Under the pieces are notes generated by a model. It worked only from the letters and a program-made list of their open reading frames with translations, was not told the origin of the DNA and did not search any database. 64,000 nucleotides of DNA from Primula veris (Eukaryota > Streptophyta > Magnoliopsida > Ericales > Primulaceae): the NCBI GenBank assembly GCA_963682055.1, contig OY821749.1:29333631-29397630 (forward strand), written 5' to 3'. Below, piece after piece: positions 19,188 to 31,044 of the stretch (the first letter of the stretch is position 1; each line of letters opens with the position of its first letter). The translations under genes and the position numbers were made by a program.

Positions 19188-21800
19188 CGATTTTCTTAAG
19201 GAAAAAGAAAAAGGGCACCTAAGAAATAAGATTTTCTTTTATTAGTTTTAACTTATAAGCTATAGCTGGTTGAAAATATGGAGCCACCACAATTAAATGT
19301 GAATGACCATTAAGTGAGCTCAGTACTTAATAGCTGGTTCAAAAAGAGAACCCCTGTTTTAGGAGGAAATCTATTTGATTTTTAGTTATTTAGTTTTTGA
19401 TTTTATTTTGACTAATGATGAGTTTTCCCTGAAGCAATTTGAATGAATTATTATGGCTTGAAGATAATGATACGATGATTACAAAGAACCTTAGGCAGGT
19501 TATTACTTTTGAGTAGTTAGTTAGTCTTCAAGCTAAGCTTGTTTGATGTATTTGGATTTATTTGATGTTTCTTGTATTAGCTTTCTATTTGAAATGCCAC
19601 CATGAGGGCAATGTCTCATGTGTTGAACTTTTTTTTTTCTTTAATAAAATTTTAGGTCTTGCTAAAAAAGAAAAAAAAAAAGTGAGCTCAGTACTTTGGA
19701 CATAGTTTTGCAATATTGCCGAGCCAAAATGGTTGTTTAGTTATAAAATCATATCTACTTCTGTCGTGATTGATTATCTGCTCTTGATGAAATATTAATT
19801 TTATAGAAGTCGCAAAAAATGGTATCGTATTGATTACCATATGAATGAAAAATAAGTAATTCTTTTGAGTCGTAGGAGTTGCTAGTGATATTTTGTCTAA
19901 AATGTAAGTTTGAATTGTTGTACTAGCAGATGATGCAAACGGGAATCAACTATTTTTAGTTTCAAGGCAAGAACGGAATTGAAACAGCAATATGGAGCAA
20001 AACAATTGATTTAGAAACAGCAAACATCAATATGGAATTGCTGTCTTAGTACTAGTGCATTCTTGAAGAATAATTTTGGCAGCTAGCTTTGGTACTTATC
20101 TTGATAGTGTATACTCAGTAGATTCTGAGCTTTGGAGCTCTTGAGTCCCTGACTTTATCTAAGTTTAGAAAATATGATGGTAGAAGTTGATTGATCTATT
20201 GTATACTGTTTTAACAAGTTTTCTTTTGTTTCCATTGCTTATTTAAATGCGTATGAAGACATTTAGAGTTTTTTAGTCTGGTGGATTGTACTTTTTCCCA
20301 TGTTTGGTCCGAGCAAAATGTTACAGCAGACTTGTTTTCGAAAATGGGGCTAAAAGGACCTTATGGAAATTATTATAGTTGAAAGAACTTGTCTAAATCT
20401 TTTTTTGGTCCTTATCTGATGAACTGTTATGCGCTAACTAATTTCCGAAAAATATAATGGATAATGAAAGTTGCTAATCTTAAACTACTTATTTTACATG
20501 TATTTTACTATGTCTTAGTATACAGGTACCTGGAAAAAAATACAATATTTTTGTTTTACTAAAATTTGCAGGATGATGTATGGTGTATGGTTGTAGCTTA
20601 TCGTTTTGTTTTATTCCAAATGCTTGTAACGGACTTTGGTCACTATTTTGATAAAATAAAATTTAAGGCTAATGTCACTCTTTAATTAAAAATAAATAAA
20701 TTTGATTTAGGGAGCCTTATTTTATTTGAATCAAATGATTGCTAATCTAAAAGACCCAACGATAAGCTTATAGTATTAACTTTTATAGTATTAACTTTTA
20801 CCAGATCAAATTATAGAAAACATGGTCGTCAAATCCACTAGTAATGCATGATATCCATCATACCGAATTTTGAAAGGTTTGTTAATTACCAGAGACGATT
20901 GAGTTACACCAAGCTTGATACTCTCCTTGAGGAATGGTTTTGCTAAAAAAAGAATTCGAACTTTACGGGTGAAAACAGAGTGGGTCACGTAAAGATAAGT
21001 GAAATCGAGTATACATACACGTCTCGGAAGCAGGATTGTAGTGTTGACATGTAGCAATATCACTACAACAATGGATACAAGATCCGAGGGTGAGCTTATA
21101 CATGATGTATGAGAGTATGGTGTTTACCCCGATAACGTCAGGAGAATATTTAATATTATGTAGAGGTCACGTTTCATAAGATTTTTCAAGTATAAGTGTT
21201 GAACCGAAACTTTTTTAAGTTATAGTCACCCGGTCGAATAAAAAAGTGTTTAAAAACTGTTTTTAAACTTAAAAAATAACTTATAATGTCTTTTTAAAAT
21301 ATATTAAAAAGTAAAAAAGAGATTAAAAACTGTTTTTAAGCTAAAAATCTGTTTTGAAAGATAATAAAATGTAAAAAAAAATAGCTTAAAAGCTTAAAGC
21401 TGTTTTTTTTATTGTTTGTTTAAATTATTAAATAAAAAAATATATTAAAGTGTAAAAAAACAACTTTTAGCTGTTTTTTGAATTATTAAGATGATCTAAA
21501 CTTAAAAATCTTATGAGATTAGTAAGCTTATGAACAAAAATATTATTAAAATATAACCGGTCAACAATGACACGTAAAATCTACATACTTTCTTTATCAA
21601 ATTGTAAAAGTGCAAGAATAATATATTTTGTTGGCCTCAGTGATAAACTATGAATAAATGGAGTAAATTATAGCCATATTCTTCCTTAAAGAAAGAAAAG
21701 CAGTAGACAAATCCTTTGAAATGGTTCCACTAAAAAGGCACCGACACAGGCAGTGACGATCATGAGAAAAAAGTCAAGTGGATGATTAATCCCTGCATTC
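19188..21800. other. Intergenic, no gene seen
   Basis: The sequence is AT-rich. Around 21190-21500 the motif AAAAACTGTTTTTAA and AGCTTAAAAGCT recurs in both orientations, which looks like an old inverted-repeat element, but I could not set its borders. Frames such as 20806-21063 minus have no recognisable domain. Confidence 0.5.
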
Positions 21801-21980
21801 TGAATTAATTTTATTAATTTTAATCGGTTTATAACATATATCAAAATTATCGAAATGAAAATTTTCAAACCCAAATCATATAATTTAATGTTTGAACTAT
21901 ATGATCAATTTTTAAAAATTTTCATTCCGACAATTTTGATTCAAGTTATTATCCGATCAAAATTACACATAATTTTATAA
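21801..21980. mobile_element. MITE-like inverted repeat, copy 1
   Basis: The arms of about 75 bp pair TTTTAATCGGTTTATAAC and TATCAAAATTATCGAAATGA on the left with their inverse on the right (TCATTCCGACAATTTTGAT, TTATTATCCGATCAAAAT). The same arm sequence recurs in the element at 22228-22414. It has no coding capacity. Confidence 0.65.
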
Positions 21981-22227
21981 TAAAAAATTAATTAATTGGG
22001 AACAGATACTTAGTACAATGGAATATTATGGCTTTCTTTCTTTTTTAAAGTTTTGGTTTCACTCTTTTTTATTTATTTATTGAAATTCATAAAAAGTTAA
22101 AAACACAGGTAGCATCATCATAATTCATAAGAGGTGCTGCTGAATGCTGATCCCACATCCAGCTAATGCACTTGCAATGACGACAAATGCATTTCCATGC
22201 AAATAAAAGTAAATCCATCCGTTCATA

Positions 22228-22414
22228 TTTAATTGTGTATTACGAAATTACGTGTAATTTTAATCGGTCAATAACTTCTATCAAAATTATCGAAATAAAT
22301 TTTTTTAAAAGTTGATCATATAGTTCCAATGTTAAATTTTATAATTAAATTTTAAAAAAATTCATTTCGACAATTTTAATAAAAATGGTAAGCCGATCCT
22401 ATTGAACAATTAAA
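22228..22414. mobile_element. MITE-like inverted repeat, copy 2
   Basis: It is related to the element at 21801-21980, sharing TAATTTTAATCGGTCAATAA and TATCAAAATTATCGAAAT in one arm. The outer ends pair as ATTTAATTGT and ACAATTAAAT. CCATCCGTTCATATTTAATT at the left resembles the ends of Stowaway-type MITEs, though this was not confirmed. Confidence 0.6.
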
Positions 22415-23401
22415 TGCAAACAAATATTAATGTTAGTCTACATGTTTCACCGACTGAATGTTGTGCGGTGAGTTTGGTGGCTAGCTCTATCTGGATTTTG
22501 CTTTCTATACAATACAATATAATATTTATTCTACATATTATCTCTGTGGATTAGTGAACCACTTTCCACCACACACGATTCCATCTTCACCATATCACGT
22601 CAATGAACATAAATGGAGTACATTCGTCTGTTTTTCTTTTCAAAAATATAAGAAGGATTACTATGGAAAAATAACCGACGATTACTCCATTGCCATGAAT
22701 GACTAATATTTCCAATCAGCTTTTATACAACCTATCACAATTGTCTAAAATACATACAAATAAACGTCTTTCACAAGTTGAGAACACATGAATCACCATG
22801 AAAAACCAAACACTCTTGATAAAAAATAACATATATATATATAAATAACATATGAAGCGGCGTTAGCTTTCGGTATCGGGAATCGGATATAGCACAATCT
22901 ACATATCTAAACTACCAAAACCAAATACCAACATTCTCCAGAGATAAGAGAGAATAGAGATTTAGTCAGAATTTGGATTATGCCAAAAAAAATATCCCCC
23001 TAAACAAGAAAAGAACAACCGAGGAAGAGAAGAAGAACCAAGTTTATACAACTAAGTTTCGTGGTTACGATTACTAAGTATATATATATATATATATATA
23101 TATAAGCCTAGTCAAATAATCACACACATTACTGAGAAAGGTCAACTCATACTTTGATTGACCTTCATAACTACTTAATTACTACCTATTGTAATTCACT
23201 TCTTAGTAACAAGCCTAAAAAACAAGCTATACAAACGAGTTACGAAACCCGTACTACACAGTCAAAAACCCGAGCTGGTTTGGCAGGAAAATACTAGTAA
23301 CACACACAAGCTAGTCATAATACAGTATTGAAAAGAAGCCTAATATAAATTAATCTCACTCTTACAGTAAGTAGAGTAGTAGTATCTATCTTCTTCTTCT
23401 T
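22415..23401. other. Intergenic and likely 3' UTR of the ARM-repeat gene
   Basis: No coding frame is supported. A (TA)13 microsatellite lies at 23079-23104. The stretch just right of it probably holds the 3' UTR of the minus-strand gene ending at 23402. Confidence 0.5.
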
Positions 23402-25962
23402 CTAAGGACTTGCTGATGTAGAAGCCTCTTGTCTTGCTTCCCTCAAATACCTCAGTAAAGTCTCAGCCTGCAATCCATCATATAAAGTTTTTTGAATAAA
23501 TTTTTTGGCTGGCTATATCATTTATCTTATATAAAACCACTTAGTTTGTCCCTTAATTAAAGTCGGTCAAAATTTCTTACAGTAAGGAAAAAGAAGAAGA
23601 AAATCTTCTTACAAACATTATACATTCAACAAATATGCATTCAAAGTCACCTGTGATCCACTGTAAATTGATTATTGTTCTTTGGTAAAAGAACACAGTT
23701 TCATTTGTGTGCAATATTCTTCAACCACTACTTTTATGATCTACTTTGCCCAATTCTGCTATATTAATGTAGACACTGCTGAAAAAGAGACTTCTAACAA
23801 CCATACACACATTAATACACAATATTTATTAAAATCAGTGAAATGAAAAGACAGCCCAACAAAATGTTAGTCAGATGAAATATTTATTGGAATTTAGGAT
23901 ACGAAGGAATAATCTGAAGATCCTTTGGAATTTGTGGAGTAGAAGGAGAAAAGAATGTACTCTTCAAAATATAAAAAGAAGAAGAAAGCAAATTCCACAT
24001 CAACAGAGGATTGAAGGTGGAAAATCAGGAAATTAAGCCCATGAAATATACACTTGCCTAGCTTCTGGGGGTCAAGCTTAGATTAATCAATAGTACAATA
24101 ATGCCAATCAAAAAATGGCAATCAAAAGCTAGGTTTGGCAAATGAAGATTCCACAAAATCAGCGAAACAGACAAAGATAAACCAAAGCAACTAATAACTT
24201 GCAATCTAGAAAACTAGTCTGTTGTTCCATTTTAAGACCTCTAAAAGTTGAAGAAATTGTGAAACTAACAGCTGCCAATTGATAGAGAAGAAGATAGTAA
24301 TGTTTATACTAGTAATATCAGATATAACACCCAGATGGAGATATCAAACAAGGAGTCAAATCTCATTTGCATAGCTACAACTTGATACTACCTACTAGTA
24401 AACTTAGCAGTATATCAGCATACAAATGTACAATCAATGTAGATGGAGCGAGTTGAGTAGGTTACCTTGTGTTTGGCTTTGAGAGTCCCAGACTGGGAGA
24501 GGGCAGCAAGAGGTGGTATCCCGCCTTCTCTTATTAATAGCCCTCGGTTCCTTCTTACGCTCTCATCGTTGTTGTCGTCGTCACCGATGCACAGCTGCAA
24601 CAGGGTCATGACTGCAAACTCCTTGACTTTGTGGGACCTAGAGATCTCCTCATCATGGTCTATCGCCTCCACCAAAACTGCTATCCCACCTTCCTCTACT
24701 ATCGCTTCCCTCCCTTCTCCTATCCCCGCCAAGCTGCTCAGCACCACCATCGCCTTCTCCATCAGACCTTCACAGTACTGCTGTTGCCCTTGTTGCTCGG
24801 CCATCATCATCCCCACCAACGGGCCCACGGCCCCTGCACTGACCGCCCTCTCCTTGTTCACCCTCCCTCCACTGCACAGCTTGTACAATGTTGTCAACGC
24901 GTCCTTCTTCCCCCTCGTCGACCCGTTTATCAGCAGAGACACTAAAGGCAGGATCGCCCCGCAGGCGCCTATGGTCATCCTGGTGCCCTCGTTTGTCAAC
25001 GACAGGTTCAGCAAGGCGCACGCAGCGTTCTGCTTGGAGGTCTCTGTCCCCGTCTTGAGCACGTAGATCAGGGACTTCACCGCCACTGGGTCCGACATGA
25101 GGTCCCTGTTTCCGTCGTGTAGGGACAGGTTTAGCAGGGCGGTGACAGCGTGTTCCTGGGTGTGTGGGTCGGTGGAGCGGAGGAGGTGGATGAGGGAGGG
25201 AACCGCACCTGTGTACTCTCCGATCATGGCGCGGTTGTCGGACCTGTTCTTGGCAAGGAGCCTGATCTTGGCGGCGGCGGAGCGTCTGACAGATGTAGAG
25301 GGAGAAGAGAGGCTGTCAACGCATAGCTTGACGGTGGGGAGAAGATCCTCCGGGGAGATGATGTCGATGATCTCGGTGGAGAATGAGTCCCTCTCTAGAA
25401 ACCCAGGACATGGCTCCTCCTCCTCCTCATGATGATTATGGGTTGCCTCGTCATCATGAACATCATTGGTGGTGGTGGTGGCGGCAAGGCGGCGGAGTTC
25501 ACCGGAGATGTCGGAACAGCTGCTGGAGGCAGAGAAGGCACGAGAGAGGTCGTCGAGTTGGAGGAGTTTGCAGAGGAACGACGACGATTCGGAGTTGTTG
25601 TCGGATTGGGAACCAGAATCAATATTATTATGATTATTATTATTATTCCAATGGAGGTCGGATTTGTGGGAGGCGGCGAGCTCACCTAGGCGGAGGTCGA
25701 TGACGGAATCGGTTAGGAATTCGGTGGAGGGGGAATAATGGTAATGATGAAGATTAGTATCGATAGGAGCAGCATGGAAGGTGGTGGTGTCGGAAGAGGA
25801 GTGATGATGGTAGAGGTTGGATCGGACGGTACGCATAGAGCGACCCATGAACCAGCTGTGTGATTTAGTATTATTAGAGATATTAATAGAATTAGAATCA
25901 GAAGAAGAAGAATTAAACCGGTTTGAATTGGAACACTGTGGGGATTCCTGTAAAGGCACCAT
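23402..25962 (-). CDS. ARM-repeat protein (PUB-like, without U-box)
   Basis: The gene has two exons: 25962-24466 (499 codons) and 23467-23402 (22 codons with stop), joined by a 998-base intron with CACAAG|GTAAC and TTGCAG|GCTGAG borders, phase 0. The 520-residue product opens with a low-complexity Ser/Asn/His region containing GRSMRTVRSN and DSVIDLRLGELA, then SDISGELRRLA. Armadillo repeats fill about residues 215-500 (for example TQEHAVTALLNLSLHD, TSKQNAACALLNLSL, GKKDALTTLYKLC). The last exon encodes LLRYLREARQEAS. The architecture matches the Arabidopsis ARM protein At4g16490, as I remember it. ARM repeats bind protein partners; the relatives in PUB E3 ligases have a U-box, which is absent here, so ubiquitin ligase activity is not predicted. 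Its biological role is unclear. The start is the first Met in frame. Confidence 0.9.
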
Positions 25963-26039
25963 GTCAATATTAACAGATCTACTTAATTATTTACCCAAAC
26001 AACATGTACTCTTTATAATAGATATATCATATATGTGTG

Positions 26040-26051
26040 TATATATATCTG

Positions 26052-26084
<33 letters not shown>

Positions 26085-26100
26085 TGTGTGTGTGAGAGTG
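26040..26100. repeat. Compound microsatellite (TA, GA, GT)
   Basis: TA repeats are followed by GA repeats and then GT repeats, about 80-140 bases upstream of the ARM gene ATG, probably within its 5' leader or promoter. Confidence 0.85.
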
Positions 26101-26170
26101 TATGCGTTACTGAAAGAAGTAAGGTTTTTGAGGTGGAGTGACTATGGCAGATTTATAAATGGAAGAGTTG

Positions 26171-26303
26171 CCATCACACTGTCAGAAAAACTGTGTTTAA
26201 CTCTGTATCGTCTGATCCAGTTATATTTAAAAGATTAGACGGTCTAGAGCTAAACACAGTTTGACGGTCTAAGACTTAAACACAGTTTTACTGATGGTGT
26301 TTT
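26171..26303. mobile_element. Small inverted-repeat element in the ARM gene promoter
   Basis: CAGAAAAACTGTGTTTAA near 26183-26200 pairs with TTAAACACAGTTTTACTG near 26277-26294. Flanking bases CATCACACTG and ATGGTG extend the pairing weakly. A third copy, TAAACACAGTTTGACGG, lies inside at about 26252-26268. It could be a short MITE of about 130 bp; no target duplication was identified. Confidence 0.5.
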
Positions 26304-26915
26304 ACACCATGTATATGTACATTTTCTTTTATAAATACTATTAAATGAAAGAAAAAAGAATATTACTTGTTACTATCTATCATCTTTTATCCCACTTTAC
26401 ATTTAAGCTCCATCTATTTTTTGAATAGTATCACCAGGCCACCACTTTCTAAACCCAGTTTTGTTTTTCTTTTGTGATAAATTCTAATTTACCGTAAAAC
26501 TGTAAACACACCATGCCCGATTGGAAAAGCTAACAAGGCCACATGCATTCGTTAATAATGTATTGAATTTGTTTAAAACTGTTAATTATAGTAGTATATT
26601 AATTGATAGGATTTCATTTAGTAAGTAAATGATACACATCAAAATGATAATATTATAATAATGATATGATTTGATATAAATGCAGCTAATATTTGTTTAA
26701 AGATTAAATGCATTTAATCTTTAAACGGTTTCCAGAGGCACTGATTAGCAAAAACCGTTTATTTTTTACACAAATAAATGTAACTTGCAAAATTAATTAG
26801 AGGACCGGTGTAAGTACAAAGTATTAGGACACTTAGTGTTATTCGGGAAAAAAAAACATTAAATGATTGAATTGATAAAATTGGTATACTTTAATTTGAT
26901 TTTATTGATTGACAG

Positions 26916-26949
<34 letters not shown>

Positions 26950-27157
26950 AATGAATGAATCAAATGACAATTAATTTGCTAAGATCTCCTTTAATGTTAA
27001 CCATGATTATGAAATGAATCTGACCTTATTCCACATATGTAAATGATATCATCCCGTTAACCTAGCTCCTTAAATATCCCATCAATTTCTTTCATTTTCT
27101 CACTACAAACTCTACGTATCCCGTCAAACAATACTAAAAACAGAAAAAAAAAAAGAA
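26304..27157. other. Intergenic between divergent ARM and cystatin genes
   Basis: The sequence is AT-rich, with a TA microsatellite at about 26918-26948. It should contain upstream sequence for both flanking genes. No convincing TATA box or other site could be fixed for the cystatin gene. Confidence 0.5.
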
Positions 27158-27499
27158 ATGGCTCCGAAAACTCTCATCATCCTCTCCGTCCTCGTTCTGC
27201 TTGTTTGCGGCATCTCAGCTATCCCAGGCGGTTGGAGTCCTATTCCGGATGTGAAAGAAAAAGTAGTCCAAGACGTGGGTAAGTTTGCAGTTATCGAGCA
27301 CAACAAGGAATTATCAACGCTTAATAAGCTAGTTTTTAAAGATGTTATTGGCGGATTCCAACAAGTGGTCTCCGGTGTGAACTATCTTCTTTTTATCAGT
27401 GCCACGGACGGAGATGGAACTGCTGTATACAAGGCTGTTGTTTGGGACCAAGCTTGGACCCACACGAGGAAGCTTATATCTTTTAAACTTTATAAATAA
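27158..27499 (+). CDS. Phytocystatin (cysteine proteinase inhibitor)
   Basis: This single-exon frame encodes 113 residues. Residues 1-22 form a signal peptide (TLIILSVLVLLVCGISA). The inhibitory features of family I25 are present in order: the Gly pair GG at 24-25 near the mature N terminus, the plant-type helix motif as VGKFAVIEHN (40-49), the reactive-site loop QVVSG (69-73) in the QxVxG form, and a late Trp in DQAW (97-100). Together these wedge into papain-type proteases. The length matches small secreted plant cystatins. Roles in the family include control of endogenous proteases and defence against insects or nematodes. A polyadenylation-like AATAAA occurs near 27553. No C-terminal extension (legumain-inhibiting type) is present. 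Confidence 0.95.
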   Translation: MAPKTLIILSVLVLLVCGISAIPGGWSPIPDVKEKVVQDVGKFAVIEHNKELSTLNKLVFKDVIGGFQQVVSGVNYLLFISATDGDGTAVYKAVVWDQAWTHTRKLISFKLYK

Positions 27500-27746
27500 T
27501 CTCTATATGTAATTGAAATGGTTTGCATGTATTACCAGATTTTCAAAGAATCAATAAAATGAAGAGTTGTTTTGATTTTTCTTTTAATTTTGTAATTCTA
27601 GTTTAAAACTACTGCGTCAAGATTTGTTCTAATATATATATTACGAGAATTTATAACCCGATCAAACTTAAAATACATAGTACACTGGCAATGTCCAAAC
27701 TTTTTTGGACGGAACGCTTCTTAAACAATCCACAAGAAGGGTCTAT

Positions 27747-27747
<1 letters not shown>

Positions 27748-27779
<32 letters not shown>
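27748..27779. repeat. Poly-C tract of 32 bases
   Basis: An unbroken run of 32 C in AT-rich DNA, about 250 bases after the cystatin stop codon. It may be a real G-tract on the other strand or an assembly artefact. Confidence 0.9.
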
Positions 27780-28682
27780 ATCCCCTTGCCTCGTTAATCA
27801 TATCTCGAGTAGGATAAAATCTGACAATTCACTTTTTGTAGGAATGGAGAATTTACTTACTGTTTCCAGGTTCTGACTTTCTTAAGGGGTTTCGTTACAG
27901 ATTTTAAGAAAATGATCCGGTCACTGAAGCCCGGATCGATCAATAAATTAATTTGGAGAAGGTACTCATGTGTTACAACTAAGCCTTTTATAATTAGAAA
28001 ACAAAAGAACATCGGCTAGCTTTTGAAAGGTTCTTAAAACTAGCTAATTGTTTATTAGTAATAAGAGCAGAAAAACAAAATAAGACCAAGGCTTAGCTTG
28101 AGCTGGAACCAAAGAAATCTTAAGTTGTTCATTTTTGCTTATTATACACAGTGTATATGACGCAAATGTGTGGATTTTGGTTGTCTTTCTTTTAAAGCAT
28201 GTGGACTCAAATACTTAAACAGAGAATAGATGGTCTTCCTTTTTCCATTTATAAGGTTGTGGTGGAAAATTTTAGATTTCAAACTCTCTACTTTCTAATC
28301 CCTAGTTGATTGCACATTTCAAAATAAACAGAAAAATAACAATGTCGCTCTATAAAAAAATAAAAACCAACCACAGGTAAAAAAAATTCAACACTGGCAG
28401 GTTATATGATTGTATCCACATTACAAAGCTCTTGGAAATTAAAATCATCCCAGCTTTGGGTTGGGGGGAATCAACAACAAATTAAATTAATTACTACAAC
28501 ATCCGAAAATCAGTGAATTACATTCAAAAGCAGTATACAAGCCTTTAAATTGACGATTAATACTGAAGTGTTTTTTGGACTTACAAAAGAAAGGGGAAAA
28601 AATGTGGTTTCTAGTTCATAGTCAAGGCATCAAGAGGCAATATTAAGTCTCGAAAATGCTGCTAATACAAGATCATCTATAT
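27780..28682. other. Intergenic, no gene seen
   Basis: The sequence is AT-rich without a supported reading frame or element border. Confidence 0.5.
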
Positions 28683-29099
28683 TTATATTCGACAAGATCT
28701 CCGTCGCCACCATGACGATAAACTTGGTGTTTTCTCTTCTTTTGCTTCTTCTCCTCTCTTTGTATCTCTCGCCTTCTCTCGTTCTCTAATCATCTGATCT
28801 AATCTCTCTTGCACCATAGCAGCAACACAAAGCTTTGCACCCTCTTTGTTGAAGCTTTTGCTTCTTTAGGTCTCTAGAACCTTGCATATTGTGGGATTTG
28901 CACTAAAGGGGTTTGGACCAAAATATTCATTTATGCATAACTGGAAAGTGGAGATTATGGGGTTTATGATTGTGTTTGGTGTTTGATATGGATTTAATTC
29001 GATAAGAGTTGTTGGGGATGAGATTTTGAAGGCTAATAGAGGACGTCTTAGTTTAGTTAATTTGAGCAAAAGTGAAATCGATATTGGCGAGCTCCACTT
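28683..29099 (-). pseudogene. Degenerate reading frame of unknown family, one stop
   Basis: On the minus strand a frame is open from 29099 to 28683 apart from a single TAA at 28866-28868. The part after about 28960 looks coding: GPNPFSANPTICKVLET, the stop, then FNKEGAKLCVAAMVQERLDQ and a Lys/Glu/Arg-rich tail ending SWWRRRSCRI. The charged tail could be a coiled coil. No ATG starts the frame. I do not recognise the family. It may be a gene fragment or a pseudogene; it lies head to head with the splicing-factor fragment at 29124-29672, suggesting that both were brought here together. Confidence 0.35.
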
Positions 29100-29123
29100 T
29101 TATCACTGATTAAATTTTGCTAG

Positions 29124-29672
29124 AGGCTGGAGTGGTGACTTTGATGATGATGGATACGGTGGTTTTGTAAGTCATCTATCTATTTCACAAGTTTTATTGA
29201 GTTGTAGTATAATGTTCGCGGTATGTAATATAACATACCCCCCTTAGGTTTTAAAATTGGCACTTAGGATGTCTTTAAAATTGACTCTCAGGCCTTAAAT
29301 GGAAGCTCACGAGCGCTGCTTATGCAGAAGCTAGACCGGAGTGGCACTTTTGTAAATCCTCCAGTACAAGCTTCCATTCCTGCAAGTCTCTTGGCTCCTC
29401 CGGTTAGTGTTCCTTGTTATGATCTCATTTGGTTTCCTCGTGAGTGTCTGTTATTGAAGAACATGTTTGACCCCAAATTTGAGGTTAGCTTATTACTCGT
29501 CCAGTATTGTCCTCTTTCTCTAGGTTTCTTGCTTCTGTTTATAGTCGGTCATCTCGAACCGTGATCATATTTTAATGTGTCAGACGGAGACAAATTTTGA
29601 GCTTGATATCAAAGAAGACACAAAAGAGGAATGCTCCAAGTTTGGAACTCTGAGGCACAGATACGTGGACAA
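29124..29672 (+). pseudogene. CC1-like/RBM39 splicing factor, three-exon fragment
   Basis: Three exon-like blocks with good splice borders encode the linker and start of the last RRM of a plant RBM39/CC1-like splicing factor. Block A is about 29124-29166 (GDFDDDGYGGF). Block B is 29292-29483 (ALNGSSRALLMQKLDRSGT, then ECLLLKNMFDP). Block C is 29584-29672 (FELDIKEDTKEECSKFGTL to YVDK). Introns begin GTAAGT and GTTAGC and end CTCAG and GTCAG. In the intact family, RRM1 and RRM2 come before and the rest of the UHM-type RRM comes after; neither is found nearby. The fragment is therefore a partial copy, not a working gene. Good preservation of frames and splice sites suggests a recent origin. Confidence 0.75.
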
Positions 29673-31030
29673 GTACGTAGTGCTTACAGCCTTTTCATAT
29701 TGGAATCCCTTTGACCCATGACACATTTGTCGGAATTCAGGGGATCGATTGATTGTTTTTTCCTCCTAATTGAACTTTCAATAATCAGAAACTTGTACCT
29801 CCGATATGTAGTGCATAAAACGACCCCTTCTCATTCCCAGTCGGGAGAGAGTCACCATAGCTCAAAATCATCGGTTAACGCCCTCACCATCCCCCTTAAG
29901 GCCATTTTTCATATCCTCAGCCATAGAATCCGTCAGGTGGCGAAGAACCGGAACTGGTGTGGCCGAGTGTCTCTTTGGAACAGTCACACTAACCACCGTT
30001 AGATTAAAAAATTGATGGTTCGATAATGTTTTTCAATAACTAGTTTATTTTTTATATTTTCAACAAATTAGAATTTGATAAATTAAAAATAAATTGTACA
30101 ACACGCTAAAAACTCAAATAAAAATATAGAACCATAGGGAGGCCTACCCTAAGCTTAAATATTAATCAAAAATATAATTTTTTTTATGCATTTGACACCT
30201 TTTTATGCTAACGGGTTGTGAACCAACCATATAGTCTGACTGTTCCATAGTAATTCCCGGTGTGGCCCACTCTTTCTTTCAGCTTTGGTATAAGTATAGT
30301 TCGTGTAGCTGTGATCACCTTCGAACGTACTCCCATTGTGACACGTGGCACTCTGGTGTGGATTCAAGGGAGATGGAGTGATCAGACGGGCTGTGTAGCT
30401 GCTTTGGCCAGAAGAATTCTGTGAATACTGAAACCACCTTTAAGTACCGTCTTCGAAGCATAAAAAGTACCGAGTCCATGTTTTAGTCGGCAGTGTGTAA
30501 GACATAAATCCTCCGTTTCTTTCGAGTAAGGAAATAAATTAAAGACAATACTTCTCAGCTTGCAATATGTGTAACAGGCTAGCTATTGATGAATAACCTT
30601 CAATTCAAAATGACGATTACAGAGAAAACATAGGAAATGTGTGTAGTGTTTTTTAATTAACCCGATCTCTTTTGTTAGTATTACTTAAGGTAATGACCAA
30701 TTTACAGATCCTGCTATTCACATGAAAAACGATGATCTCAAAATATTATTACACCAACTCCCAATACCAACAAATGCTCTCGGAATAATTTATTGATGTT
30801 GGTGATGATTGGGTCGGAACACATTGCCGGCACGACAATTTTTTAAAAGTTGCACGCACATTCATTTAGCAAGCCAAATGCTCATCCTTGAATAGTTAAT
30901 TCGTCACAAGTTCATTACTTTCATACTTAACTAGTACTCATGAGAAGCTAGAAAATGGCTATTACTAGAGACTAAAGAATTAAGATTGAATGTGTTTTTA
31001 CTGAAGTAACAAGTCAGGATATTCAAGAAA
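29673..31030. other. Intergenic, no gene seen
   Basis: The frame at 29718-30002 shows no known domain. Some GC-richer patches (30240-30420) may belong to the same mobile or duplicated block as the gene fragments to the left, but no ends could be defined. Confidence 0.45.
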
Positions 31031-31044
31031 CAAATAATACTAGA
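31031..31044. repeat. LINE target site duplication, left copy
   Basis: CAAATAATACTAGA here is repeated exactly at 31855-31868 on the other side of the LINE fragment. Confidence 0.85.

Noticed and set aside
19560..19680. Motif GCCACCATGAGGGCAATGTC as a retroelement or gene part
   Set aside because: It hints at transposon 3' flanking sequence, but no second end, coding domain or duplication could be found.
24467..25703. Several plus-strand frames of 80-200 codons
   Set aside because: Antisense to the GC-rich ARM-repeat exon 1; only the minus-strand frame has domain structure and spliced continuation.
27691..27876. Frame containing a poly-proline run
   Set aside because: The prolines come only from the 32-base C tract; no other coding sign.
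29718..30002. 94-codon plus-strand frame after the splicing-factor fragment
   Set aside because: It does not continue the RRM and shows no known domain; could be chance.
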